Positions 7,840 through 17,500 of a DNA stretch of 64,000 bases are shown piece after piece (positions within the stretch are counted from its first letter, which is position 1; the number at the start of each line of letters is the position of its first letter). The translations under genes and the position numbers were made by a program. The stretch is from Actinokineospora sp. NBRC 105648 (GTDB taxonomy: Bacteria > Actinomycetota > Actinomycetes > Mycobacteriales > Pseudonocardiaceae): the NCBI RefSeq assembly GCF_030269645.1, contig NZ_BSTR01000038.1, positions 1 through 64,000 of the forward strand, written 5' to 3'. A model generated the notes under the pieces. The model saw only the letters and a program-made list of their open reading frames with translations, did not search any database and had not been told where the DNA came from.

Positions 7840-7920
7840 GCCATTTTCGGAATATGGCGGATGGCGCGTTGTCGCAGGCATTGTCGGTACCACCGCCGGT
7901 GCGGGCGTTCACATTGTTCA

Positions 7921-7935
7921 CATTTCCTGGAAATG
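7921..7935. promoter_or_regulatory. Palindrome CATTTCCTGGAAATG before the lipid PKS
   Basis: A perfect 7-bp-arm palindrome lies about 50 bp upstream of the PKS start, in the leader or promoter. ATTGTTCACA lies just before it. Candidate operator for the divergent PKS/SDR promoters. Confidence 0.4.
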
Positions 7936-7986
7936 GCCGTGTGATTACCCGGCCGGACCACAGGCTCACGGAGAACTGGAGGCGCG

Positions 7987-10900
7987 ATGTCCGACGCGCA
8001 GGTCGGCGCCCGGTGGCGCGTGCTCGGGACGAGCCCCTTCGACGTGCCCGACCCGCGGCTGGCCGCGGCGGTGTGCCGGGGCGGCGGGATCGGGGTCCTC
8101 GACCTGGGCGCGGACGCCCGCGCGGTGCTGTCCCGCGCGGCCGGGTTGACCGACCGGATCGGCGCGCGGGTGCGCCCCGGGTGCCCGCTCGACGCCGCGG
8201 ACCTGCCCGCCCACGGGGTGGAGCTGGTCCTGCTCGGGCCGGACGCGCCGTGGTCGGTGTCCGCGACCGCCGCCGTGTCGCCGGTGCTGGTCGAGGTGAC
8301 CGACGTCGCCCAGGCGCGCGCCGCACTCGACGCCGGCGCGCACGGGGTCGTTGCCGTGGGCAGCGAGGCGGCGGGCGCGGTCGGCGAGCTGACCGCCTTC
8401 GTGCTGCTGCAACAGCTCCTGGGGTTGGGCGCGCCGGTCTGGGTGCGCGGCGGGATCGGCCCGCACACCGCGCTCGGCGCGGTCGCCGCGGGCGCGGCCG
8501 GGGTCGTGCTGGACAGCCAGCTCGGGCTCTTCGACGAGAGCGACCTCCCGCCCGCGCTCCGCGCCCGGCTCACCGCGGTGGACGGCCCGGAGACCGAACT
8601 CCGCGCGGGCCACCGGGTGCTGCGCGGCACCGACCTCCCGCTCGGCGAGGACGCGCACCTGGCCGCCGTGCTGGCGAGCCGCCACGACTCCGCCGAGGCG
8701 CTGGTCCGCGGGATCGCGCAAGCCCTCGCCACGGCAGGCGCCGATGTCGACCCGCGCGTCCAGGGCGCGCCGCTGTGCCGCACGCTCGGCGTCGAGCGCG
8801 CGATCGCGCAGGGGCCGATGACCCGGGTCAGCGACCAGCCGGGGTTCGCCCTGGCGGTGGCCGAACAGGGCGCCATGCCCTACGTCGCGGTGGCGCTGGC
8901 CGACGGCCCGCGCACCGAGCGGCTGCTGCGCGAGACCTCCGACCTGCTCGGTGACCGCCCGTGGGGCGCGGGGATCCTCGGGTTCGTCACCGAGGAGCTG
9001 CGCGCCGCGCAGTTGGCCGCCATCCGCGCGGCGCGCCCGCGCAGCGTCCTGGTCGCGGGCGGAACTCCTGGGCAGGCCGCCGCGCTCGAGGCCGACGGCA
9101 TCGCCGCGTACCTGCACGTGCCTTCGCCGACGCTGCTCGGGCAGTACCTCGACCAGGGCGTCCGGCGGTTCGTCTTCGAGGGCGCCGAGTGCGGCGGGCA
9201 CATCGGTCCGCGCACCAGCTTCTCCCTGTGGGAGGCGCAGTTGGCGGTGCTGGCCGACCGCGCGGATGTCTCGGACGTCGAGATCTTGTTCGCCGGCGGA
9301 GTGCACGACGCGGTCTCCGCCGCCGTCGTCGCGGCGATGGCCGCCCCGGTGGCCCGGCGCGGCGCGGGCGTCGGGGTGCTGATGGGCACCGCGTACCTGT
9401 TCACCGACGAGGCCGTCGCGCACGGGGCGATCACCGGCAAGTACCAGCGCGAGGTCATGGCCGCCGAGCGCACGGTCACCGTGCGCACCGCGCCCGGGCA
9501 CCAGACCCGCTGCCTGCCCAGCCCGTTCGTGGACCAGTTCGAGGCCGTCGCCGCCGACCTGGCCGAGCGCCGGGTCTCCGCCAGGGACCGCTGGCTGGCG
9601 CTGGAGGAGCTCAACGTCGGCAGGCTGCGCATCGCCAGCAAGGGACTTCGCCGCGACGGCGCCGAGCTGGTCGCGGTCGACGAGGACGGGCAGCTGGCCG
9701 AGGGCATGTACATGGTCGGCCAGGCGGCTGTGCTGCGCACCGAGCGCACCGACATCGCCGCGCTGCACCGCGCGGTCACCGAGGGCGCGGCGGAGTTGTT
9801 GCGCGCCAAGGGTTCCCCGGCTCACACCGAGGTGCGCGAGCGGGTCGAGGAGCCCGCGGTGCCGGTCGCGATCGTCGGGATGGCGTGCGTGTTCCCCGGC
9901 GCGCCGGACCTCGCGGCGTTCTGGTCGACCGTGCTGCGCGGGCTCGACGAGGTGACCGAGGTCCCGGCGGAGCGCTGGGACCCGGAGGTGTACTTCCGGG
10001 CCAGCGGCGAACCCGGGACCACGCCGTCGAAGTGGGGCGGGTTCCTGCCCCCGGTCCCGTTCGACCCGATGTCCTTCGGCATCCCGCCCGCGTCGATGGG
10101 CAGCATCGACCCGGCCCAGCTGCTCTCGCTGGAGGTGGCCCGCCGCGCGCTGGTCGACGCGGGCTACCTCGACCGCGCCTTCGACCGGGAGCGCGCGGGC
10201 GTGATCTTCGGCGCGGAGGCGGGCGGCGACCTCACCAGCGCCACCGTGGTGCGCGCGCTGCTGCCGTCCTTCCTGGGCGAGGTGCCCGAGGAGCTGCGCG
10301 CGCTGCTGCCGACACCGACCGAGGACACCTTCCCGGGCACCCTCACCAACGTCATCTCCGGCCGGATCGCCAACCGCCTCGACCTCGGCGGCGCCAACTA
10401 CACCGTCGACGCGGCCTGCGGCTCGTCGCTGGCCGCGCTCGACCTGGCCTGCCGGGACCTGGCCCGGGGCAGCAGCGACCTGATGCTGTGCGGGGCGGTC
10501 GACCTGCACAACGGCATCAACGACTACCTGATGTTCGCCTCCGCCCGCGCACTCTCGCCGACCGGCCGGTGCAGGCCGTTCGACCGCGGCGCCGACGGGA
10601 TCGCCCTCGGCGAGGGCGTGGCCTGCGTGGTGCTCAAGCGCCTCGACGACGCCGAGCGCGACGGCGACCGGGTCTACGCGGTGGTCCGCGGCGTGGGCGT
10701 GGCCAGCGACGGCCGCTCGCTGGGGCTGACCGCCCCGCGCCCGGAGGGTCAGCGGCGCGCGATGGAACGGGCCTACGTGGCCGCGGGCGTGTCCCCGGCC
10801 GCGGTCGAACTGGTCGAGGCGCACGGCACCGGCACCGTCGTGGGCGACAGCACGGAGCTGACCTCGCTGACCGACTTCTTCGTCGCCGCGGGCGCCCGGC

Positions 10901-13900
10901 CGGGGACCTGCGCGCTGGGCTCGGTCAAGAGCCAGGTCGGGCACACCAAGTGCGCGGCCGGGCTGGCCGGGCTGATCAAGGCCGCGCTGGCGCTGTGGCA
11001 CGGGGTCGTCCCGCCCACGCTGCACGTGGCCGAGCCGATCGAGGTCTGGGACCGGCGGCGCAGCCCGTTCACCTTCAGCACCGCGGCGCGGCCGTGGCTC
11101 ACCCCGCGCGGCGCGCGCACGGCCGGGGTGAGCGCGTTCGGCTTCGGTGGCACCAACTTCCACGCCGTGCTGACCGCCGGCCCCAGTGGTCCGCTGGAGC
11201 GGCACGCGCTGCGCGACTGGGACGCCGAGCTGTTCCTGCTGCGCTCCGAGGCCGCGGTGCGGGACCTGTTGGCGCTGACCGACGAGCCGCACACGCTGAC
11301 CGACCTGGCCGTCCTGGCGGCGGGCTGGTCGCGCACCGAGCCGGTGCGGCACGCCATCGTGGCCCGCGACCACGCCGAGCTGTCGTCGGCGTTGCGCGCG
11401 GCCCTCGCCGGTGGCCGGGACCGCGCGCTGTTCACCGCCGACCCCGACGCAGACCCCGGCAAGATCGCGTTCCTGTTCCCCGGCCAGGGGAGCCAGCGCA
11501 CCGGCATGCTCGCCGACCTGTTCGTCGCCTTCCCCGACCTGCGGTCCGGCCTCGACGACCCGGCCGCCGCGGTGGCCTTCCCGCCGACCGCGTTCGACCC
11601 CGAGACCACCACCGAGCAGGACGACGCGCTGCGCGACACCCGGGCCGCCCAGCCCGCCCTCGGCCTGGCCGCCACCGCGGTCGCCGAGCTGCTGGACCGG
11701 GTCGGCGTCCGCCCCGACCTGCTCGGCGGGCACAGCTACGGCGAGCTGGTCGCCCTCTCGGTCGGCGGCGCCTTCGACCGCCCCACCCTGCTCCGGCTCA
11801 GCACCCGGCGCGCCGAGGCGATCACCACCGCGGCGGGCGCCGAGCCGGGTGCGATGGCCGCGGTGCGCGCGGCGGCGGACGTGGTGTCCGCGCTGCTGGG
11901 CGACTGGGGGCTCGACGGGGACGTCGTACTGGCCAACCACAACGGCCCTGAGCAGATCGTGCTGTCGGGCCCGACCGAGCGGGTCGCCGACGCCGTGGCC
12001 AGACTGCGCGCGGAAGGCTTGTCCGCCAAGCGGATCCCGGTCGCGTGCGCGTTCCACAGCGCGGTCGTGGCCCCCGCCGCCGGTCTGTTCGCCGCCGTGC
12101 TCGCCGACGAGGACGTGCGCCCGCCCCGGCTCCCGGTGTACGCCAACCGGACCGCGGCCGCCTATTCGTCCACTTCGGACGTCCGGGCCGAGCTCGCGGC
12201 GCAGCTGGCGGCGCCGGTGCGGTTCGTCGAGCAGGTGCGCGCCATGCACGCCGCGGGCGCCAGGACCTTTGTCGAGGTCGGCCCCGGCTCGGTGCTCACC
12301 GGGCTGGTCGGCGCGGTTCTCGGCGCCGACCCGCACACCGCGCTGGCCTGCGACCCCGGGGCCCCCGGGCTGCGCGGGTTCCTGACCGCGCTGGCCCGGC
12401 TGGCGGCGGCCGGGGTGGACCTCGACCCCGACTGGCTGGTCCGCGGCCGGGGCCGGGTGCCGACCGCCCCGGCCCCGTGGACGGTCGACGGCCAGCTGGT
12501 CCGCCGCGCCGACGGCACCATCCCGCCCGGGGCACTGGTCCCCGCCCGACGAATCACGAGGTCCCCGATGTCACCGGACACCCCCACCGAGCGCGACCAC
12601 GTGGTGGCCGCCTTCCTGCGGACCAACCGCGAGATGGTCACCGCGCAGCGCGACGTGCTGCTCGGCTACCTCGGCCACGTGGCCACCGCGGGCCCGCTGC
12701 CCGCCCCCGCGGCGGTGCCCGCCATGATCGCCGCCGCGCCGGTGATCGTCCCCGAGCCCGAGCCGATCGACACGTCCGAGGTGCCCGCCCGCGCGCCCGA
12801 GCCGGTGGTCGTCGAGCCGCCCGCCGACGTGCTGGCCGCGGTGGTCGAGGTGATCAGCGCCCGCACCGGCTACCCGCCGGAGATGATCGACGGCGACCTC
12901 GACCTGGAGGCCGACCTGTCCATCGACTCGATCAAGCGCACCGAGATCGCGGGCACCCTGATGGCCCGGCTGGGCGTCAGCGCGCAGGACACCGTCGACG
13001 ACGAGCTGCACCGCAGGCGCAGCGCCCAGGCCATGGCGGACTGGCTCGAGGTGCGGCTTGGGGTGGCGACCGCGCCACCCGCTCCCGTCCAGGGGCGGCA
13101 GATCGCGGGCGTGCCACCGCGGCGGTTCCTGCCACGGGCGGTGCCCGCGCCCGTCGCGGGTGTGCCCGACCTGATCGGTAGGCGGGTGCGCGTCGTGCAC
13201 GACCCCGCCCGCTCGGAACACGCGGCGGCCGTGCGGTCCATGTTGTCGCTGTACGAGGCGATCCCGGTCGAGGACGGCCCGGACACCGTCATCCTGCTCA
13301 CCCCGCTCACCCCGGCCGACGACCCGTTGGCGCCGCAGGTGTTCGCCACACTGCGCGACGCGGTGACCGCGGGCGCGCGCACGCTGCTGGTAGTGGCACC
13401 GCACGAGTCCGGCTTGGCACCGGTGCACGCCGCGGGACTGCGCGGCTTGGTCCGCGCGGTCAACCACGAGCACCCGGATCTGGTGACCCGCCTGGTCGAG
13501 GTGGCCCCGGACCTCGAGCCCGGCGCGCTGGCCGACGTGCTGGCCGCGGAACTGGCCGACACCGGCGCCCGGCCCGTGGTCCGGTACACCGGCGCCGACC
13601 GGTTCGCCTTCGACGTCGTCGAGGCCGCGCTGCCGGAGACCGCACCCGCCGACGGCCCACTCGGTCTCGACCGCGACTCGGTGGTCCTCGTCCTCGGCGG
13701 CGCCCGCGGCATCACCGCCCGGTTCAGCGCCGCCCTCGCGGGCGCCGTGGGCTGCCACATCGAGCTCGCGGGCCGCACGCCGTGGCCGCCGGAGACCGTG
13801 CTGCCGCCCGAACTGGCCGACGCCGACGAGCACCGGCTGCGCCAAGCGCTGGCCGCCGAGGGCAGGCCGCTGCCCGAGGTCGAGCGCGCGGTGCGCGCCA

Positions 13901-14508
13901 TCCTGGCCCAGCGCGAGGTCGCCGGGACCCTGGCGGCCGTGCGCGCCGCGGGCGGGCAGGTCGACTACCGCTCGCTCGACGTGCGCGACGGGGCCGCCGT
14001 GCGCCAGCTGGTCAAGGACGTCCACACCCGGCACGGCAGGCTCGACGGGGTCGTCTACGCCTCGGGGGTCCTCGACGACCGGTTGATGCTGGAGAAGGGC
14101 GACGAGTCCTTCCGCCGGGTGTTCTCCACCAAGGCCGACGGGGCGCGGGCGCTGCTCGACGGGCTCGACGAGGCGGGCGTGCGGCCCGCGTTCACCACCT
14201 TCTTCGGCAGCGTCTCGGCCGTGTTCGGCAACCGCGGCCAGACCGACTACGCCGCGGGCAACGACGCGCTGGAGACGCTGGGCGCCCGGTTCGCCGAGCG
14301 CACCGGCTGCCGGGTGCTGACCGTCCACTGGGGACCGTGGGCGCCCACCGCCGAGCACGGCGGGATGGTCTCCGCCGAGCTGGCCAGGGACCTCGACCGG
14401 CGCGGCGTCCGGTTGATCGACCCGGCGGCGGGCACCGCGTGCCTGCTGCGCGAGCTGGCCCACGGCGGCCGGGACACCCGCGCGGTCGTCTACACGGCGT
14501 GGGTGTGA
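7987..14508 (+). CDS. PUFA-synthase-like type I PKS: NPD-NPD-KS-AT-ACP-KR
   Basis: 2173 residues; ATG 7987 with GGAG 7 nt before it. Residues 1-250 look like a degenerate NPD/nitronate-monooxygenase barrel (VWVRGGIGPHTALG, AGAAGVVLDSQL). Residues of about 265-600 are a PfaD-like enoyl reductase barrel (IAQGPMTRVSD; ECGGHIGPRTS). The KS (625-1065) has Cys811, His946 and His986. The AT (1150-1450) has GGHSYGE with Ser1250 and CAFH with His1357; that Phe-His motif suggests malonyl-CoA. A single ACP carries Ser1648 in LSIDSIKR, the PUFA-type motif. The KR (1895-2173) has GGARGIT and catalytic Tyr2088 in YAAGN. PUFA synthases normally have several ACPs and a separate PfaD; here ER activity is fused at the front. 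It probably extends an acyl chain iteratively with the next gene. Confidence 0.9.
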   Translation: MSDAQVGARWRVLGTSPFDVPDPRLAAAVCRGGGIGVLDLGADARAVLSRAAGLTDRIGARVRPGCPLDAADLPAHGVELVLLGPDAPWSVSATAAVSPVLVEVTDVAQARAALDAGAHGVVAVGSEAAGAVGELTAFVLLQQLLGLGAPVWVRGGIGPHTALGAVAAGAAGVVLDSQLGLFDESDLPPALRARLTAVDGPETELRAGHRVLRGTDLPLGEDAHLAAVLASRHDSAEALVRGIAQALATAGADVDPRVQGAPLCRTLGVERAIAQGPMTRVSDQPGFALAVAEQGAMPYVAVALADGPRTERLLRETSDLLGDRPWGAGILGFVTEELRAAQLAAIRAARPRSVLVAGGTPGQAAALEADGIAAYLHVPSPTLLGQYLDQGVRRFVFEGAECGGHIGPRTSFSLWEAQLAVLADRADVSDVEILFAGGVHDAVSAAVVAAMAAPVARRGAGVGVLMGTAYLFTDEAVAHGAITGKYQREVMAAERTVTVRTAPGHQTRCLPSPFVDQFEAVAADLAERRVSARDRWLALEELNVGRLRIASKGLRRDGAELVAVDEDGQLAEGMYMVGQAAVLRTERTDIAALHRAVTEGAAELLRAKGSPAHTEVRERVEEPAVPVAIVGMACVFPGAPDLAAFWSTVLRGLDEVTEVPAERWDPEVYFRASGEPGTTPSKWGGFLPPVPFDPMSFGIPPASMGSIDPAQLLSLEVARRALVDAGYLDRAFDRERAGVIFGAEAGGDLTSATVVRALLPSFLGEVPEELRALLPTPTEDTFPGTLTNVISGRIANRLDLGGANYTVDAACGSSLAALDLACRDLARGSSDLMLCGAVDLHNGINDYLMFASARALSPTGRCRPFDRGADGIALGEGVACVVLKRLDDAERDGDRVYAVVRGVGVASDGRSLGLTAPRPEGQRRAMERAYVAAGVSPAAVELVEAHGTGTVVGDSTELTSLTDFFVAAGARPGTCALGSVKSQVGHTKCAAGLAGLIKAALALWHGVVPPTLHVAEPIEVWDRRRSPFTFSTAARPWLTPRGARTAGVSAFGFGGTNFHAVLTAGPSGPLERHALRDWDAELFLLRSEAAVRDLLALTDEPHTLTDLAVLAAGWSRTEPVRHAIVARDHAELSSALRAALAGGRDRALFTADPDADPGKIAFLFPGQGSQRTGMLADLFVAFPDLRSGLDDPAAAVAFPPTAFDPETTTEQDDALRDTRAAQPALGLAATAVAELLDRVGVRPDLLGGHSYGELVALSVGGAFDRPTLLRLSTRRAEAITTAAGAEPGAMAAVRAAADVVSALLGDWGLDGDVVLANHNGPEQIVLSGPTERVADAVARLRAEGLSAKRIPVACAFHSAVVAPAAGLFAAVLADEDVRPPRLPVYANRTAAAYSSTSDVRAELAAQLAAPVRFVEQVRAMHAAGARTFVEVGPGSVLTGLVGAVLGADPHTALACDPGAPGLRGFLTALARLAAAGVDLDPDWLVRGRGRVPTAPAPWTVDGQLVRRADGTIPPGALVPARRITRSPMSPDTPTERDHVVAAFLRTNREMVTAQRDVLLGYLGHVATAGPLPAPAAVPAMIAAAPVIVPEPEPIDTSEVPARAPEPVVVEPPADVLAAVVEVISARTGYPPEMIDGDLDLEADLSIDSIKRTEIAGTLMARLGVSAQDTVDDELHRRRSAQAMADWLEVRLGVATAPPAPVQGRQIAGVPPRRFLPRAVPAPVAGVPDLIGRRVRVVHDPARSEHAAAVRSMLSLYEAIPVEDGPDTVILLTPLTPADDPLAPQVFATLRDAVTAGARTLLVVAPHESGLAPVHAAGLRGLVRAVNHEHPDLVTRLVEVAPDLEPGALADVLAAELADTGARPVVRYTGADRFAFDVVEAALPETAPADGPLGLDRDSVVLVLGGARGITARFSAALAGAVGCHIELAGRTPWPPETVLPPELADADEHRLRQALAAEGRPLPEVERAVRAILAQREVAGTLAAVRAAGGQVDYRSLDVRDGAAVRQLVKDVHTRHGRLDGVVYASGVLDDRLMLEKGDESFRRVFSTKADGARALLDGLDEAGVRPAFTTFFGSVSAVFGNRGQTDYAAGNDALETLGARFAERTGCRVLTVHWGPWAPTAEHGGMVSAELARDLDRRGVRLIDPAAGTACLLRELAHGGRDTRAVVYTAWV

Positions 14509-14510
14509 CG

Positions 14511-17500
14511 ATGCGGCCCTCGCGCGAGCCGGTGGCCGTCGTCGGGATGGCGGTGATGCTGCCCGGCGCCCCCGACCTGGACACCTACTGGCACAACCTG
14601 CGCACCGGGTACGACGCCATCACGGTGATCCCGCCCGAGCGGCGCGACCCGGTCTTCCACGCCGAGGTGGCCGACCCGCACGCCCCGGTGCCGCCCGACC
14701 GCACCTACTGCCACCGCGGCGGTTTCCTCGACCCGTTCACCGTCGACGCCGCCGGGCTGGGCATCATGCCCAACTCGGTCGACAGCATCGAGCCCGACCA
14801 GCTGCTCACGCTGCGGGTAGCCGCCGCCGCGGTCGCCGACGCCGGTGGCCTGCCCGGTCTCGGCGACCGCGCCCGGATCGGGGTGATCCTCGGCCGCGGC
14901 GGCTACGGCGGCCCGCGGATGGTCCGCTTCGACCACCGGGTCCGCGCGATCCGCCAGATCGTGCGGGTGCTGGCCGAGCTGAGCCCGTCGCTCCCGGCGG
15001 CCGAGCTGGCCCGGGTGAGCCGGGCGCTGCTGGACCCGCTAGGACCCGCGCAGCCGGGCTCGGAGATCAACCTGGTGCCGAACCTGGCCGCGTCCCGGGT
15101 CGCCAACCGGCTGGACCTGCGCGGCCCGGCCTACACCGTGGACGCCGCGTGCGCGTCCTCGCTGCTGGCCGTCGACCAAGCGGTCGGTGAACTGGCGGGC
15201 CACCGCTGCGACACGGTGTTGGCGGGCGGGGTCTACCAGGGCCACGACGAGGCGTTCTGGGCGGTGTTCAGCCAGTTGCGCGCGCTCTCGCCCACCGAGC
15301 GCATCGCGCCGCTGTCCCGGGACGCCGACGGGTTGCTGATCGGTGAGGGCGCCGGTTTCGTGGTGCTGCGCAGGCTCGCCGACGCCCACCGCGACGGCGA
15401 CCGCGTGTACGCGGTGATCCGCGGCGTGGGCACCGCCAGCGACGGCCGCACGCAGAGCCTGTTCAACCCCGACGCCAGCGGCCAGGTGGGCGCGCTGCGC
15501 CGGGCCTGGGCGGCGGCTGGCCTGGACCCGACCGCCGCGGACTCGGTCGGCCTGGTCGAGGCGCACAGCACCGGCACCCCGGTCGGCGACGCCGCGGAGC
15601 TGACCGCCCTGGGTGAGGTGTTCGGCGCGCCGCCGGGCGCGTCGGCGGTGATCGGGTCGGTCAAGTCGATGATCGGCCACACGATGCCCGCCGCGGGCAT
15701 CGCCAGCCTGATCAAGGCCGCGCTCGCGGTCCACCACGGCGTCCTGCTGCCCACCCTGCACTGCGCCGACCCGAACCCGCTGCTGGCGGCGACCCGGTTC
15801 CGCACCCTCGACGCGGCCAAGCCGTGGGAGGGTGTCGGACCGCGGCGCGCGGCGGTCAACGCGTTCGGGTTCGGCGGTATCAACGCGCACGTGGTCATCG
15901 AGCAGGACCGCCCCGCACCACCCCGTTCGCCGGTGCGGGTGGCCGAACCCGAGCGGGTCCTGCGGCTGGCCGCGGACGACCCGGCCGAGCTGTCCCGACT
16001 GCTCGTCGAGCAGCCCACCGACCGGCTCATCGGCCGCTACCGGCTGGGCGTCGTGGACCCGACCGAGCGCAGGCTCTCGGTGGCCCGCCGGGTCCTGGCC
16101 AGGGCCGGGCAGCCGGACTGGACCTGGGGCTCGGGTGGCGTGTGGTTCACCGGCGTGCCGCTGCTGCGCGAGCCAGGGGCCAAGACCGCGTTCGTCTTCC
16201 CCGGCCTGGAGGCCGACTTCGCGCCGCGGGTCGACGACGTCGCCGCCCGCCTGGGCGAACCGCCGCCGCCGAGCGACACCGGCACGGTGCCCGGCCGCGC
16301 CGCCGCGGCGGCCGAGGTGGGGCTGCTGCTCGAGCGCGCCCTGGCCCGGCTGGGCGTGCGCCCGGACGGCCTGGCCGGGCACAGCATCGGCGAGTGGACC
16401 GCCGCGCTGGTCGCCGGGATGTACTCCGGTGACCGGCCGCGGATCGGGCTGCACGACTTCCCGCTGCCCGAGGTGGACTACCTGGCCCTGGGCTGCTCGG
16501 TCGACGAGGCCGCCCGCTGGATCGCCGAGGAGCCGGAAGTCGTTGTCTCCCATGACAACGCGCCCCGGCAGACGGTGGTGTGCGGACCGCGCGCGGCGAT
16601 CGGGCGGCTCACCGCGCGGATCCGGTCGGCGGGGGTGTTCGCCCGGCCGCTGCCGTTCTCGACCGGCTTCCACACCCCGATGATGGCCCCGTACCTCGCG
16701 CCCTACCTCACCGCGATGGCGGCGAACGGGGCCCGCCCGCCCACGCTGCCGATGTGGTCGGCCACCACCGCCGCCCGCTACCCGGACGACCCCGCCGAGC
16801 TGGGCGCGCTGGCCGTGGCCCACCTGCTGCGCCCGGTGCGCTTCCGCGAGCTGGTCGAGGCGATGCACGCCGACGGGTACCGGGTTTTCGTCCACATGGG
16901 ACCGGGGCAGCTCGGCTCGTTCGTCGGCGACACCTTGGCCGGGCGCCCGCACCTGGTGCTCAACGCCGCCTCGGCGTCCCAGCCCGGGCTGACCCAGCTG
17001 CGCTGGCTGGCGACCGCGCTGTGGGTGGAGGGTGCCGACCCGGACCTGACCGCGCTCGACCCGGTCGTCCAAGCCCCGCCGAGGAGCAATCAGTCGACAA
17101 AGGACAGTCCGGGGCGGGTTGGGGTTCCGGTGAAGGTGAGCACGCCGGTGCTCGTGGTCGAGGAGTCCGCGCGCGGGATGCTCGATCGGCGGGTGCCGCT
17201 TGGCGCGGGCGCTGTGCCTTCAGGTCTGCCCTCGGGGTTGCCCGCGGAGGTCGCCGCCGAGTTGTCCGCGCTGCTCGCCGAGGCCGACGCCGCTGTGCGG
17301 GTAGTGGCAGCCGCGTCGGTCCGGCGGCCCGCCGCGCCCGCGGTGATCGACTCGCCTGTCGGGCTCACCACACCGATTGGATCCACTGTGGACAACCCAG
17401 TCGCGGTCCGGACGAGTGTGCTCCGGGTGTCCCTCGTGGACATGCCTTACCTGGCGGGGCACCGCTTCTTCCGGCAGCGCGCGGACTGGCCGGACGAACT

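Noticed and set aside
7966-12336. Minus-strand open frame of 1456 codons opposite the lipid PKS
   Set aside because: It mirrors the PKS frame and has the Arg/Gly/His/Gln-rich composition typical of antisense frames in high-GC DNA; the plus strand shows all PKS motifs.
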